DNA of 64,000 nucleotides from Levilactobacillus lindianensis (GCF_003946095.1 NZ_RHOD01000007.1:50415-114414); one strand, 5' to 3'; positions 8,117-16,024 are shown, counted from the first letter of the stretch. Numbers and translations: made by a program. The notes: generated by a model not told the origin, from the letters alone.

Positions 8117-9169
8117 TTAAACTAACGTTTTGTCAAAATGATATAATCGGTTTCTCACTTCATCAGGAGTATTCGTAACCTTGTTCCAAGGATGATACGT
8201 AGCACCCATATAGATATCGCCACCTACGATGTGAATACCTTCCAGTTCAACACCATATCCTGGCTTACCTTGTTCCGCCGTATAATTTCCCCAGTTCTCA
8301 TTAATAAAAATCTTTGGAGAACCAACTGTCTTCGAACCAACTGCAAACTTCCAGATATTCTTAGCTGCTGAACCCACTTCAGGATCACCAGTACCTGCTT
8401 CACATACCACGTAGGCATTCCCATTGTTGGTCAACGCAATCCCTTGTAGTGAGCAAACATCCACGGGCTGATTGCTATTTGTAATCTTTGGAGGAACCAC
8501 ATTGAACAGATCTTCCTTCTTCTTGCCATTAAAATCACTAGCATTTCGATAATTGGTTCTCCCAATTGACACCTCATTCGTATTCGACTTTCCAGCTGCC
8601 TTGAATAAGGACTTAATGTCGGACATTGCATAAAGTGCCATGTGACTCGTATTACCTGGAACAAAGACCCACAAAACAATGTTAGCCTTTGCGCTGTCTA
8701 CAGAAAATTCTACTCGCTTAGGTACGCCAGCACTTTTACTAACACCAGCATTATTCATAGACCCAATACGCAGCAGATCATGGTAAGAAACTGTTGCATT
8801 CTGATCAACCAAAGAAACAGGCACCTGCGTCAACTGAGTACCATAACTACCATCACTACTCCCCTTAGTCGTAATCAAAAGATACGTTTCACCATTGTCA
8901 TTGTACACATCCATCGATTCACAATGACCTGCGAAATAAGTCTTATCACCATCCGTATAGCCCTTAATTGTCAACATGGAGAGCGGTGTACTGATACCAC
9001 CTTCGACGAAGTTATACTTAACAATTTCTTGCTGAGACTTCCCTTTAGAAACGAAAATCCCATAACCAATATTGCTCTGTGCTGGATCCAGTACGAAGTT
9101 TTGCATCGCGTTATTCGGCACCAAATCCGTCTTCTCAAAATCAGATAATAAATGTGTTGTAATAGTCAT
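8117..9169 (-). CDS. Helveticin-J-like class III bacteriocin
   Basis: A ~350-aa protein without a signal peptide, matching the heat-labile helveticin J family. Resemblance is clearest in SLQGIALTNNGNAYVV, LEGIHIVGGDIYMGATYH and MALYAMSDIKSLF. Of two candidate ATGs, 9169 is preferred because AAGGTG ends 9 bases before it, while the ATG at 9178 abuts the RBS. It is the last gene of the phage-like module. A terminator at 9276-9306 separates it from the holin genes, and it has its own promoter at 9222-9271, with the same layout as the holin promoter. Lacking an export signal, it would need holin pores or lysis to leave the cell; that is inference. Confidence 0.78.
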   Translation of the reverse strand: MTITTHLLSDFEKTDLVPNNAMQNFVLDPAQSNIGYGIFVSKGKSQQEIVKYNFVEGGISTPLSMLTIKGYTDGDKTYFAGHCESMDVYNDNGETYLLITTKGSSDGSYGTQLTQVPVSLVDQNATVSYHDLLRIGSMNNAGVSKSAGVPKRVEFSVDSAKANIVLWVFVPGNTSHMALYAMSDIKSLFKAAGKSNTNEVSIGRTNYRNASDFNGKKKEDLFNVVPPKITNSNQPVDVCSLQGIALTNNGNAYVVCEAGTGDPEVGSAAKNIWKFAVGSKTVGSPKIFINENWGNYTAEQGKPGYGVELEGIHIVGGDIYMGATYHPWNKVTNTPDEVRNRLYHFDKTLV

Positions 9170-9221
9170 ACTTATCATTCACCTTTACAGTTTTTTGTCA
9201 TCAGCGCCGATAACAATGATA

Positions 9222-9271
9222 AGTATATCTAGTTTTAAACCGTAGCACGTGCGTATTTCGTGCCTTTTTAA
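9222..9271 (-). promoter_or_regulatory. Late-type promoter of the helveticin gene
   Basis: On the minus strand an element TTAAAAAGGCACG-N6-GCACG (9248-9271) is followed, after exactly 20 bases, by a TATACT -10 (9222-9227). The two GCACG boxes are 11 bp apart, one helical turn. No -35 hexamer is visible. The same element and the same 20-base spacing occur upstream of the LLH holin gene (10054-10102). Confidence 0.65.
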
Positions 9272-9275
9272 GCGA

Positions 9276-9306
9276 AAAGAACGGACCAGAAAAACTCTTC
9301 TGGTCC
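9276..9306 (-). terminator. Terminator after the holin genes
   Basis: GGACCAGAA pairs with TTCTGGTCC and is followed on the minus strand by a T-rich tract, directly after the 96-aa membrane gene. Confidence 0.7.
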
Positions 9307-9313
9307 ACATTTC

Positions 9314-9604
9314 TTATTCCTCCTCACCTTTGAACAACGTTTTTAACTCCTCATCGTGCCGAGCTAAGGTCACCTCATGCTCGTGGAGCTTGCCATCAAT
9401 CGCCCTATGTTCCCAATCCTCGTGCTCCCGATTCACATGAACCTCATGGGCTAGCGACTTGACGGCCTCGCTAAGATCTCGGTTCTGTTCATTCAGCGGC
9501 CTTAAAATAATCATCCGAAAGAGATAAAATATCCCACCGCATATCGTTGCCATAAGTCCTAATAGACTTGCCCAGTCCTCAATAGTTAGTCCGAAAACCT
9601 GCAT
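9314..9604 (-). CDS. Phage holin-like / XhlA-type membrane protein
   Basis: A 96-aa protein with one N-terminal membrane segment (about residues 13-33), then a charged helical tail predicted to form a coiled coil (SLAHEVHVNREHEDWEHRAI). This one-helix-plus-coil plan is common to phage lysis accessory proteins placed beside holins. ATG 9604 is chosen because GGAGGTGA lies 6 bases upstream; a TTG two codons earlier overlaps that site. It is 32 bases downstream of the LLH holin gene on the same strand. The family call rests on architecture and context. Confidence 0.6.
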   Translation of the reverse strand: MQVFGLTIEDWASLLGLMATICGGIFYLFRMIILRPLNEQNRDLSEAVKSLAHEVHVNREHEDWEHRAIDGKLHEHEVTLARHDEELKTLFKGEEE

Positions 9605-9636
9605 TCCCAATCACCTCCCTCCAGAATAATCAGCGA

Positions 9637-9978
9637 TCACCGATTATTATTGATCTGCCGCTTATAGTTTTGGTAGGCGGCTTCAACCTTTGCCGTAGCA
9701 TTTTCTTTCGAAATAGCCTTGCCGAGATTTGCCATCTCATTAATTAAAAATTGCACTGCTGCTTCCCGACGATCGGCGTTGGTCATTCCTGACATCGCTG
9801 ACAACTCGGCTACAATTGTTTGGGCAAAGTTGTCAGCAATTTCCAGATCACGCTTCAGCCGTTCGTCCTTCTGAGCCGCAATTCTGGCTTTAATCAATGG
9901 CCGTAGCAAGGCATAAACAGCGGGGATAACCGTTAAACTAAACGTTAACCAGACTGTCGCATCTATCGTCTGCGCCAT
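9637..9978 (-). CDS. Phage holin, LLH family
   Basis: A 113-aa membrane protein with one N-terminal hydrophobic segment (VWLTFSLTVIPAVYALL) followed by a long charged helix ending in KVEAAYQNYKRQI, the pattern of the Lactobacillus phage LL-H holin family. Such holins form lesions that release cytoplasmic lysis proteins. The ATG at 9978 follows GAGGTG; an earlier in-frame ATG at 10029 would add 17 residues without a good RBS. Its promoter region (10054-10102) and a hairpin (10013-10039) lie between it and the arpU-like gene. Confidence 0.72.
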   Translation of the reverse strand: MAQTIDATVWLTFSLTVIPAVYALLRPLIKARIAAQKDERLKRDLEIADNFAQTIVAELSAMSGMTNADRREAAVQFLINEMANLGKAISKENATAKVEAAYQNYKRQINNNR

Positions 9979-10012
9979 TATCACATTCACCTCCCTCTTC
10001 TCGGACCCTAGC

Positions 10013-10039
10013 AAAAAGGACAGACCCATCAGTCTGCCC
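10013..10039 (-). terminator. Terminator-like hairpin upstream of the holin gene
   Basis: On the minus strand GGCAGAC and GTCTGTCC form a stem around TGATGG, followed by TTTTT. It would end the arpU transcript or sit very early in the late transcript. Confidence 0.6.
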
Positions 10040-10053
10040 CTGGCCCTAGCACC

Positions 10054-10102
10054 ATTCTAGGGAAACTTTTACTGTCATCCGTGCGGGTTTTGTGCTTTTT
10101 AA
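10054..10102 (-). promoter_or_regulatory. Late-type promoter of the holin unit
   Basis: TTAAAAAGCAC-N7-GCACG (10080-10102) starts next to the arpU stop codon and is followed, after exactly 20 bases, by TAGAAT (10054-10059). It matches the helveticin promoter in sequence and spacing. The role as activator site plus -10 is inferred from that repetition. Confidence 0.62.
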
Positions 10103-10103
10103 C

Positions 10104-10517
10104 CTAGCATCGAAATCCCAGTCGCTTCGCTACCGTATTGAAGAAACGGGTCCGCTTACGACTCGCGGCGCTACGACCGATGTGTAGCTGATACGCGACA
10201 CCTGTAATTGTTAGTATCGAATCCCGCTTAAAATACAACGCCGTAATAATTGCCTGTGTATCCTCATCACTCTCCGCCAACGTCTCTGCGATCACTGCTT
10301 GATTCTCACGTAATAATCGCAGATAGCGATCTGTGGCAATCGTTATGGCTACCCGCGTCTGCCGATGCTTGCTCCCATCTTGCGATCGTTCAATCGTTAC
10401 CTCGTCACCCGGCCAATAAGGCACTGCGATCTGCTGTTCACGTTCCCGAATGTACTGATCCGTACTCGGATAATCATGTAGGATGTCTTCAATGTAACGA
10501 AATGTCCCAATTCTCAA
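10104..10517 (-). CDS. ArpU/RinA-like phage late transcriptional activator
   Basis: Proteins of this group switch on late phage genes (packaging, lysis). The 137-aa product has the typical DYPSTDQYIREREQQI start region and a C-terminal helix-turn-helix (ITGVAYQLHIGRSAASRKRTRFFNTVAK). TTG 10517 is favoured, since GGAGAGGTGG lies about 8 bases upstream. An ATG at 10544, overlapping the previous stop as TAATG, would add nine residues by coupling. It is the third gene of the operon divergent from the repressor. Directly behind it are two copies of a repeated promoter element, at the holin and bacteriocin genes, which are its natural candidate targets. Confidence 0.7.
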   Translation of the reverse strand: MRIGTFRYIEDILHDYPSTDQYIREREQQIAVPYWPGDEVTIERSQDGSKHRQTRVAITIATDRYLRLLRENQAVIAETLAESDEDTQAIITALYFKRDSILTITGVAYQLHIGRSAASRKRTRFFNTVAKRLGFRC

Positions 10518-10543
10518 ATTACCCCCACCTCTCCAAGTGATCA

Positions 10544-10768
10544 TTAATCTTTAACCTGCCGACTCTCACTCAAAGCGTAGTCATAGATAGATTTTAAGTT
10601 AGCTATTGTCAGCACCGTTGACTCACATTTCCAAAATAATAATTGTTGATCGTCAAACGTAATCGTTCGCTGACCATTCAGATACAGCGTCGATTCAATC
10701 ACCCGCGGATGGGCGTGTCGCAGGCTCTCTGTCGCCTCTAAATTACGAACAAGTTCACTTGTTGTCAT
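10544..10768 (-). CDS. Small phage-type protein, unknown
   Basis: A 74-aa acidic protein of unrecognised family, predicted to be mixed alpha/beta (RTITFDDQQLLFWKCE). Its RBS (AAAGGATG) overlaps the 3' end of the upstream gene, and its stop overlaps a possible start of the arpU-like gene, so it belongs to the same early operon. Small genes of this sort commonly precede late activators in lactobacillar phages; its function is unknown. Confidence 0.65.
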   Translation of the reverse strand: MTTSELVRNLEATESLRHAHPRVIESTLYLNGQRTITFDDQQLLFWKCESTVLTIANLKSIYDYALSESRQVKD

Positions 10769-10776
10769 TCATGACA

Positions 10777-11214
10777 TCATCCTTTCTCGTTAAGTTGGTA
10801 CCCCTTACCTTTAGACTCAGTGGCCCTGTTTTCCTTTGATCCAAGCTGGAGCTGATCAACTAACTGAAACGTTGGCTGCAACCACTGGGCATCAATTTCC
10901 AAAATAGCCATAACCTCTCGATGACTATACCCCGCCAATCGTAATTGAAAAACATTTTCGCTGATCCGATTGGCCTCATCTACCGGAAGTTCTTGCAACG
11001 ACCGATGCCGATAGGGGACTGGGACACCACGACAAGCTAGACTTTGTAACGTCTTGAGTTCCTTATCTCCATCTGGAATTGCCACCAACGAACACCCGTG
11101 ACGACGTTCAACATTGTCAATCTGCTTGATGATTGCCCGCCGATAAGCCAATGCCAGCTGAAGATATCGTTTTTTACGTTGGACATAACGTGCTAAAAGT
11201 TGATTTAGTTTCAT
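10777..11214 (-). CDS. Early-operon protein, unknown, HTH-like C-terminal part
   Basis: A 145-aa basic protein of unrecognised family. The N-terminal half is strongly basic and helical (ARYVQRKKRYLQLALAYRR). The second half contains a possible helix-turn-helix (LRLAGYSHREVMAILEIDAQW), suggesting DNA binding. ATG 11214 is used because AGAGGTG lies 6 bases upstream; a GTG at 11223 lies inside that RBS. It is the first gene of the minus-strand operon divergent from the S24 repressor, so it should be the first expressed on derepression. Confidence 0.68.
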   Translation of the reverse strand: MKLNQLLARYVQRKKRYLQLALAYRRAIIKQIDNVERRHGCSLVAIPDGDKELKTLQSLACRGVPVPYRHRSLQELPVDEANRISENVFQLRLAGYSHREVMAILEIDAQWLQPTFQLVDQLQLGSKENRATESKGKGYQLNEKG

Positions 11215-11265
11215 TCTTTTCACCTCTTTATTATTGCTTAATAAGCTAAAATAACACGCTTTAAA

Positions 11266-11278
11266 ACGGTTTTACCGT
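11266..11278. promoter_or_regulatory. Putative repressor operator O1
   Basis: ACGGTTTTACCGT, arms ACGGT/ACCGT around TTT, 52 bases upstream of the first early gene. The same arms recur at 11470-11482. Confidence 0.6.
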
Positions 11279-11300
11279 AAACGAGTGTATGTAAAGTCCC

Positions 11301-11318
11301 CCGTTATCTTCATAACGG
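11301..11318. promoter_or_regulatory. Putative repressor operator O2
   Basis: CCGTTAT-CTTC-ATAACGG is a perfect 7-bp inverted repeat that reuses the AACGG half-site with a different spacing. Confidence 0.5.
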
Positions 11319-11469
11319 TTATTCTCGGTTTCCGATTTAGGTCACTAATTTCTTCCTATCAATCCTCACTTCTTACCACACCTCTGCCAGCATTAACACT
11401 ACGCGCATTTAATCCCACCAAGTTAGTCATCCCATTTACAGAAACGCCGTTTAACAAATTGATTATATA

Positions 11470-11482
11470 ACGGTTTAACCGT
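11470..11482. promoter_or_regulatory. Putative repressor operator O3
   Basis: ACGGTTTAACCGT is a perfect 13-bp palindrome about 50 bases upstream of the repressor -35. Half-sites (TTACCGG, ATCCGTT) continue toward the repressor promoter. Confidence 0.6.
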
Positions 11483-11530
11483 AATTACAATGTTTTTTAC
11501 CGGAAAAATTATCTTTTCATCAGTGAAATA

Positions 11531-11558
11531 TTGCTTTTATCCGTTAAAGTTCTATAAT
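11531..11558 (+). promoter_or_regulatory. Promoter of the S24 repressor gene
   Basis: TTGCTT (11531-11536) and TATAAT (11553-11558) are 16 bp apart, with an ATCCGTTAAAG half-operator inside the spacer. I see no equally clear promoter for the opposite operon; TTTACA near 11290 on the minus strand is only a candidate -35. Confidence 0.6.
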
Positions 11559-11642
11559 ATAAGGTGTAGTGAACCAGCACATTAACTGATAATCAAAACT
11601 AGAGACCCACCGCTCACACCAAAGGATCAGGAGGAACTACCA

Positions 11643-12254
11643 ATGAATAACAAAGAAGTCGTGGCACAGAACTTGGATAATCTCATGCACCGCCATAGTG
11701 TCACGCGAAGTAAGCTCGCTGACGACTTGGGAATTAAGTATTCCACCCTATCCGATTGGCTGAACGGGCGAACCTACCCGCGCGTCGGGGCTATCACCCA
11801 ACTGGCAACCTATTTCAACGTCTCCCCCTCTGCCATTGTAGATAGCACGGAGCCCAGTGAAGTCTTACAAGGCGTTGTTTCTATCCCCATTATCGGAACG
11901 ATTGCGGGTGGCTCACCCATCTTAGCCGACGAACACATCGAGGGTTACGTCAAAGAACTCAAGGCCGGTCTCCCTGTGGGTGAACTCTTCTACCTGCGGG
12001 TTAAAGGCCACTCGATGGAGCCCACCATTAAAGATGGATCACTGGTCCTCATCAATCGCCAACCAGAGGTCTCAGACGGCGACATTGCGGCCGTCCTCAT
12101 TAACAATGAGGCCACACTGAAACGCGTCACCATTCAGGATGGCAAATACATTCTGATCCCCGACAATAAAGATTATCCCCCGATTCTACTCGACCAAAGC
12201 AATGAAAACCGCATTCTCGGTAAGGCCATTCGGGTCACCATTAATTTAGAATAA
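11643..12254 (+). CDS. CI/LexA-like XRE repressor with S24 peptidase domain
   Basis: A 203-aa phage-type repressor. Residues 1-60 form an XRE helix-turn-helix (SKLADDLGIKYSTLSDWLNG). Residues 80-203 form an S24 self-cleavage domain with an Ala-Gly cleavage site (GTIAGGSP), nucleophile Ser in GHSMEP and general-base Lys in ATLKRV. All catalytic parts are intact, so RecA-stimulated autocleavage is expected from family knowledge. It is preceded by AGGAGG and is divergent from the early operon across an intergenic region with AACGG-type operators. Retention of an intact switch without phage structural genes suggests it controls the bacteriocin/holin genes. Confidence 0.88.
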   Translation: MNNKEVVAQNLDNLMHRHSVTRSKLADDLGIKYSTLSDWLNGRTYPRVGAITQLATYFNVSPSAIVDSTEPSEVLQGVVSIPIIGTIAGGSPILADEHIEGYVKELKAGLPVGELFYLRVKGHSMEPTIKDGSLVLINRQPEVSDGDIAAVLINNEATLKRVTIQDGKYILIPDNKDYPPILLDQSNENRILGKAIRVTINLE

Positions 12255-12267
12255 GCCTTCACAAAAT

Positions 12268-12309
12268 AGGGCCACCACAGTTAGTCAAAACTAACCGTGG
12301 TGGCCCTTT
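12268..12309 (+). terminator. Terminator of the repressor gene
   Basis: AGGGCCACCACAGTTAGT pairs with ACTAACCGTGGTGGCCCT (one mismatch) around CAAA and is followed by TTT. Confidence 0.88.
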
Positions 12310-12329
12310 CTACTTAATAATTATCGTCG

Positions 12330-12345
12330 TGTTTCACATGAAACA
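12330..12345. promoter_or_regulatory. parS-like ParB binding site
   Basis: TGTTTCACATGAAACA is a 16-bp palindrome that differs at one central position from the Gram-positive parS consensus. It is intergenic, and three related sites lie within 31 kb. Confidence 0.75.
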
Positions 12346-12347
12346 TC

Positions 12348-14312
12348 CTAGCTGAGTTTGGCCAATTCGGCTGGCGTATAGGCATAATCCACGTGCGCCA
12401 TCCCCGGAACCTCGTCCCAGGGGACGGGATAACCGGCACCGTGCGCACAGAACACGGAACCCGGGGTATTCGGCAAATCCCCGACCGGGTCGTACGCCTG
12501 TGCCGCCACCACCTCATCGGCATTGTGACATGGGCGATAGCCATCGATCAGGCACTCCAATTGGCCCTTGCCATGTGTATAGGCATTGACCTCCTGCGCA
12601 TAGTCCTGCATGGCGGTCACCGGGGCGGTTCCCGTCAGCACAGCCATCTCACCCGCATCCACCGGTGTGTCAAAGTCACCACTCATCCGTTGAATATCCG
12701 TCATGGCGCGACCAATTTGATCCTGACCTACTTCCAACCGGAAACGATACCAGGGTTCCAACAGTTGAAGGCCGTCATTTTCACGAAGCATCATCAGGCC
12801 CTGACGCACCGCGCGCCACGTGGCCTCCCGGAAGTCACCGCCGACCGAATGGACAATGCTGGCGCGACCAGTCACGAGAGTAACCTTGGCATCTGTAAGG
12901 GGTGATCCTGTCAGAACGCCCAGTTGTTCCTTGGCGCGAAGATTCGATAACACTTGATGTTGCCAGTTTTTTCCGAGGATCTCCAACGAACAGTCCGCTG
13001 CAAAGGTCAGACCACTGCCCCGGGGCGCCGGTTCAATCAACAGGTGAACCTCCGCGTAATGCCGGAGGGGTTCGAAGTGACCGACCCCCTCAACGGCCTT
13101 TGTGACGGTCTCCTTGTACAGAATGCTTCCGGCATCAAAACCAACATCCAATTGAAAACGGTCGTGCAGAATCTGTTGGAGAATTTCCAATTGAACGGTC
13201 CCCATGATTTGAACACGAATCTCCTGCAGGTGGCTGGACCATGTGACGTGGAGCTGTGGATCCTCATCTTCCAATTGCCGAAAGATCGTGAGGCAGTCAT
13301 GCAGATCGTGGCCTTGCGGATCCACCGCATAGGTTAGTACCGGCTGAATCTCTGGCGTGCGCTCATCCGCCACATTACCCAGTCCCTGACCGGGATAGGT
13401 GTCTGTTAGATTGGGGATTGCACAGACCTCACCGGCCGCGAAACTCTGCCGAATTTCAAATTTAGTGCCGTTATAGACCCGGAGCTGGTTGACCTTCTGT
13501 TCCCCGAGTAGCACGGTCTTGGTGGCCAGCTGGCCCCCAGTGATCCGTAACCAGGTCAGCCGCACCCCCTTGTCGTCATGCGAAATTTTGAAAACCTTGG
13601 CACCGAAATCTGGTGTTGTCACAGGATCGCTGGTCCAATGGGCCAAGCCCGCTAGAAAGGCGGAGACGCCCTCGAGCTTTAAGGCTGATCCGAAGTAACA
13701 AGGGAAGACCTTGCGCTGGCGAATCAACTGCCGGACAGTCTGGTCGGCAACCGCACCCGTATCCAAGAACTGTTCTAGGACGGCGTCGTCTTGCATTGCC
13801 ACGTCCTCATAGGCATCCTCGGGAAGTGTCGCCGCCGTTCCCTGGTCAAAGGCCAAGCAGCCCGGCGAGAAGGTCGTTTGAAGCTGGTCGAGAACGCGAT
13901 CGCGATCGGCCGTCACGGCATCCATTTTATTTACAAAGATAAACGTGGGAATCTGGTAGTGATCCAGCAAGCGCCACAGGGTTCGCGTGTACCCCTGAAT
14001 ACCATCGGTGGCCGAGACCACCAGAATGGCGTAATCCAGCACGCTGAGTACCTGTTCCGTCTGGGAGGCAAAATCCACGTGTCCCGGAGTATCGAGGAGC
14101 GTTAGGGTCAGGTCTTGTATAGTCAGGCTAGCTTGATGGGAAAAGATGGTAATCCCCCGTTGCTTTTCGAGGGTGTCCGAGTCCAGAAAGGCGTCGCCGT
14201 TATCGACGCGGCCTAACTCCCGCACGGCGCCCGCTTGGTATAACAGGCCCTCCGAGAGCGTCGTCTTCCCGGCGTCGACGTGGGCGACGATGCCCGCTGT
14301 GATTTTTGGCAT
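12348..14312 (-). CDS. TetM/TetO-family ribosomal protection GTPase
   Basis: An EF-G-like translational GTPase of 654 aa, near the 640-aa norm of tetracycline ribosomal protection proteins. The G1 motif AHVDAGKTT is at residues 10-18, G3 DTPGHVD at 74-80, and G4 NKMD at 128-131. EF-G domains II-V follow, ending in a tail like that of TetM relatives. Such proteins dislodge tetracycline from the 30S A site. Several lactobacilli carry chromosomal relatives, and no mobile element ends or leader peptide are seen here, so it may be intrinsic; whether it confers resistance cannot be told. It follows the 518-aa gene on the same strand. Confidence 0.88.
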   Translation of the reverse strand: MPKITAGIVAHVDAGKTTLSEGLLYQAGAVRELGRVDNGDAFLDSDTLEKQRGITIFSHQASLTIQDLTLTLLDTPGHVDFASQTEQVLSVLDYAILVVSATDGIQGYTRTLWRLLDHYQIPTFIFVNKMDAVTADRDRVLDQLQTTFSPGCLAFDQGTAATLPEDAYEDVAMQDDAVLEQFLDTGAVADQTVRQLIRQRKVFPCYFGSALKLEGVSAFLAGLAHWTSDPVTTPDFGAKVFKISHDDKGVRLTWLRITGGQLATKTVLLGEQKVNQLRVYNGTKFEIRQSFAAGEVCAIPNLTDTYPGQGLGNVADERTPEIQPVLTYAVDPQGHDLHDCLTIFRQLEDEDPQLHVTWSSHLQEIRVQIMGTVQLEILQQILHDRFQLDVGFDAGSILYKETVTKAVEGVGHFEPLRHYAEVHLLIEPAPRGSGLTFAADCSLEILGKNWQHQVLSNLRAKEQLGVLTGSPLTDAKVTLVTGRASIVHSVGGDFREATWRAVRQGLMMLRENDGLQLLEPWYRFRLEVGQDQIGRAMTDIQRMSGDFDTPVDAGEMAVLTGTAPVTAMQDYAQEVNAYTHGKGQLECLIDGYRPCHNADEVVAAQAYDPVGDLPNTPGSVFCAHGAGYPVPWDEVPGMAHVDYAYTPAELAKLS

Positions 14313-14335
14313 GGATCATGACTCCTTTCTTGAAA

Positions 14336-15892
14336 CTATTTCTTCTGGTGATGCTTCAAAAGCTTTTTAGCCTGTTTCATCGAAATTACTTTTCCCTTAA
14401 CCTTAGCCTTCTTGTTCCACGTTGGCAATTCTGCTCGCACCACACGCGTGAGTGCTTCGGCTCGTTTAGCTGGGAAAATTTTCTGATCGGCCATCATGGC
14501 AAATAGACTGATCAACCCTTCTAATCGTTCAATATAGCCGCCGGGTTTTTCCTCACATAGCCATTGACTATACTGCCGTATCACCGGCGCCGTCCAATCG
14601 GCTGGCTTCTGGATGTGCTGCGCATACAAGGTGTCAGCCACATCACTCAGCGCCTCGATAGCATCTGACGAGTGCCAAGACGGCATCACTGGATAGGTCT
14701 CGCGTTGTGCCCACAGTTGTAAAGCCAGCTTGATCCCCTGTGAATGTACCTTAAATGCCGTTAACCGTCGCCAATGATGACCATCGACCTGACTTTGATG
14801 ATTCTGTAGTAGCTTCATCCGATCTTCTTTCCTCAAAAATGCTTCAACTGTATCCGTTAAAGAAGCCGGATCCGTACTGAAATCATACTCTGCGTGCAGC
14901 TCATCCAAGAGTTTATCCAAGCCATCAGCAGATACGGCTTGTTCCGCGTACAAGCGATCAACACCGCCGGCCCGGTTCAGATCTGCCATGTAAGCTTGAA
15001 CTGCAGTGTTATCTGACGGATCGATGTCAGCCTCCCGAAGCCCCTGAAGGAGTAACTTAGATGGGCCAAAGTGCCAGCCATCTTGAGCCTTTGCAATCAT
15101 TTCTGGGGCAGCGGCGGTCACGTAACGTTGGTAGGTGGCCGCCTTCTTGGCGTTCAGCCAACCATTCTCTCCTACGAATGCCAACAGGCCATTCAAGGCT
15201 GGCGCAATCAAGCTATACTCCGCTGGCATCAAATCTAGATTGGACACAAAGTAACCTGTCATGACCCCGGTAATGGCGTATTTAGTCCACGACTTAGGCG
15301 TCTTACGATACTCGCCATAGGCTTGGTCTACCAGAGTCTCCAGCACCAGTCCTAATAGATCAGTATTGACCCCTTTCGACCGCTTCTGCCATGCTGCGCT
15401 CTTAACATAGGCTGCCAGCCAGTCACTCGTGTATGCTTTTATGTCCTGGGAGGTGCGCTCTTGCCAGGCTGGGAGACCATCGTCACGCGGTGTTGTGAAG
15501 TCGAGTCCGGGGCCTTCCATTCCCGTCGCCGCTTCAAAACTTGCAAGTTCGACACCCAAATCATCCGGATTGATTCCCAATTGATTGGTGCGACTCAGGT
15601 ATTGTAACAAGGCTCGTAAGGTGTCATAGGACACAATGAAAGCCGCGTCATCTTCCTCAGAATTACTATTATCTAGATCATCAGCCGTTGACGCCAGTGG
15701 CCCTAGTATTGCAAATAAATCATCGCCATCCCAATCACGTAGCGATTTGGAAGTGACCATCCCCATGAATTCGCCAATGTGGGTGAAGGCCGACTTTACA
15801 TCCTCTTCTGGATAATAGGCGACATCTTGAAACTCGGGTGATTTCACAAATTTGGGCCAGTATGGAACAAGTTCATTCTCCGGCTTGGGCAT
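14336..15892 (-). CDS. Large cytoplasmic protein of unknown function
   Basis: I do not recognise the family. The 518-aa product is soluble, mostly helical and acidic in its first 400 residues, with a lysine-rich C terminus (KKAKVKGKVISMKQAKKLLK) that could bind nucleic acid or ribosomes. No signal peptide, membrane segment or catalytic motif is evident. The ATG follows GGGAG. Its stop lies 23 bases before the TetM-like gene, so the two are probably co-transcribed. A role tied to that GTPase is possible but unproven. Confidence 0.75.
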   Translation of the reverse strand: MPKPENELVPYWPKFVKSPEFQDVAYYPEEDVKSAFTHIGEFMGMVTSKSLRDWDGDDLFAILGPLASTADDLDNSNSEEDDAAFIVSYDTLRALLQYLSRTNQLGINPDDLGVELASFEAATGMEGPGLDFTTPRDDGLPAWQERTSQDIKAYTSDWLAAYVKSAAWQKRSKGVNTDLLGLVLETLVDQAYGEYRKTPKSWTKYAITGVMTGYFVSNLDLMPAEYSLIAPALNGLLAFVGENGWLNAKKAATYQRYVTAAAPEMIAKAQDGWHFGPSKLLLQGLREADIDPSDNTAVQAYMADLNRAGGVDRLYAEQAVSADGLDKLLDELHAEYDFSTDPASLTDTVEAFLRKEDRMKLLQNHQSQVDGHHWRRLTAFKVHSQGIKLALQLWAQRETYPVMPSWHSSDAIEALSDVADTLYAQHIQKPADWTAPVIRQYSQWLCEEKPGGYIERLEGLISLFAMMADQKIFPAKRAEALTRVVRAELPTWNKKAKVKGKVISMKQAKKLLKHHQKK

Positions 15893-15985
15893 GCTTAAAA
15901 ACTCCCTTTCAGTTGGCTAATTTCGTTTTATTTATTTCCAGTTATTGTCTTCCCAATTATACCGGGTTTTACCCGCAGGATCAGT

Positions 15986-16014
15986 AAAAGCCGGTCAAGT
16001 TTCAACCGGCTTCC
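15986..16014 (-). terminator. Terminator of the MFS gene
   Basis: AAGCCGGT and ACCGGCTT pair around a 9-base loop, 12 bases past the stop of the MFS gene, with a short TTTT run on the minus strand. Confidence 0.65.
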
Positions 16015-16024
16015 GAATATTGAC

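Noticed and set aside
10044..10062. CCCTAG..CTAGGG hairpin as part of a late-transcript leader
   Set aside because: It overlaps the proposed -10 of the holin promoter, so it would not be wholly transcribed from that start.
8117..12254. A simple defective prophage
   Set aside because: No integrase, replication, packaging, capsid, tail or endolysin remnants are visible, and the regulatory genes and matched promoters are intact. Simple decay fits less well than retention of a functional unit, though it cannot be excluded.
12348..14312. Acquired tetracycline resistance determinant
   Set aside because: No flanking conjugative transposon genes, leader peptide or composition break were seen. A chromosomal relative is at least as likely, and the phenotype cannot be read from sequence.
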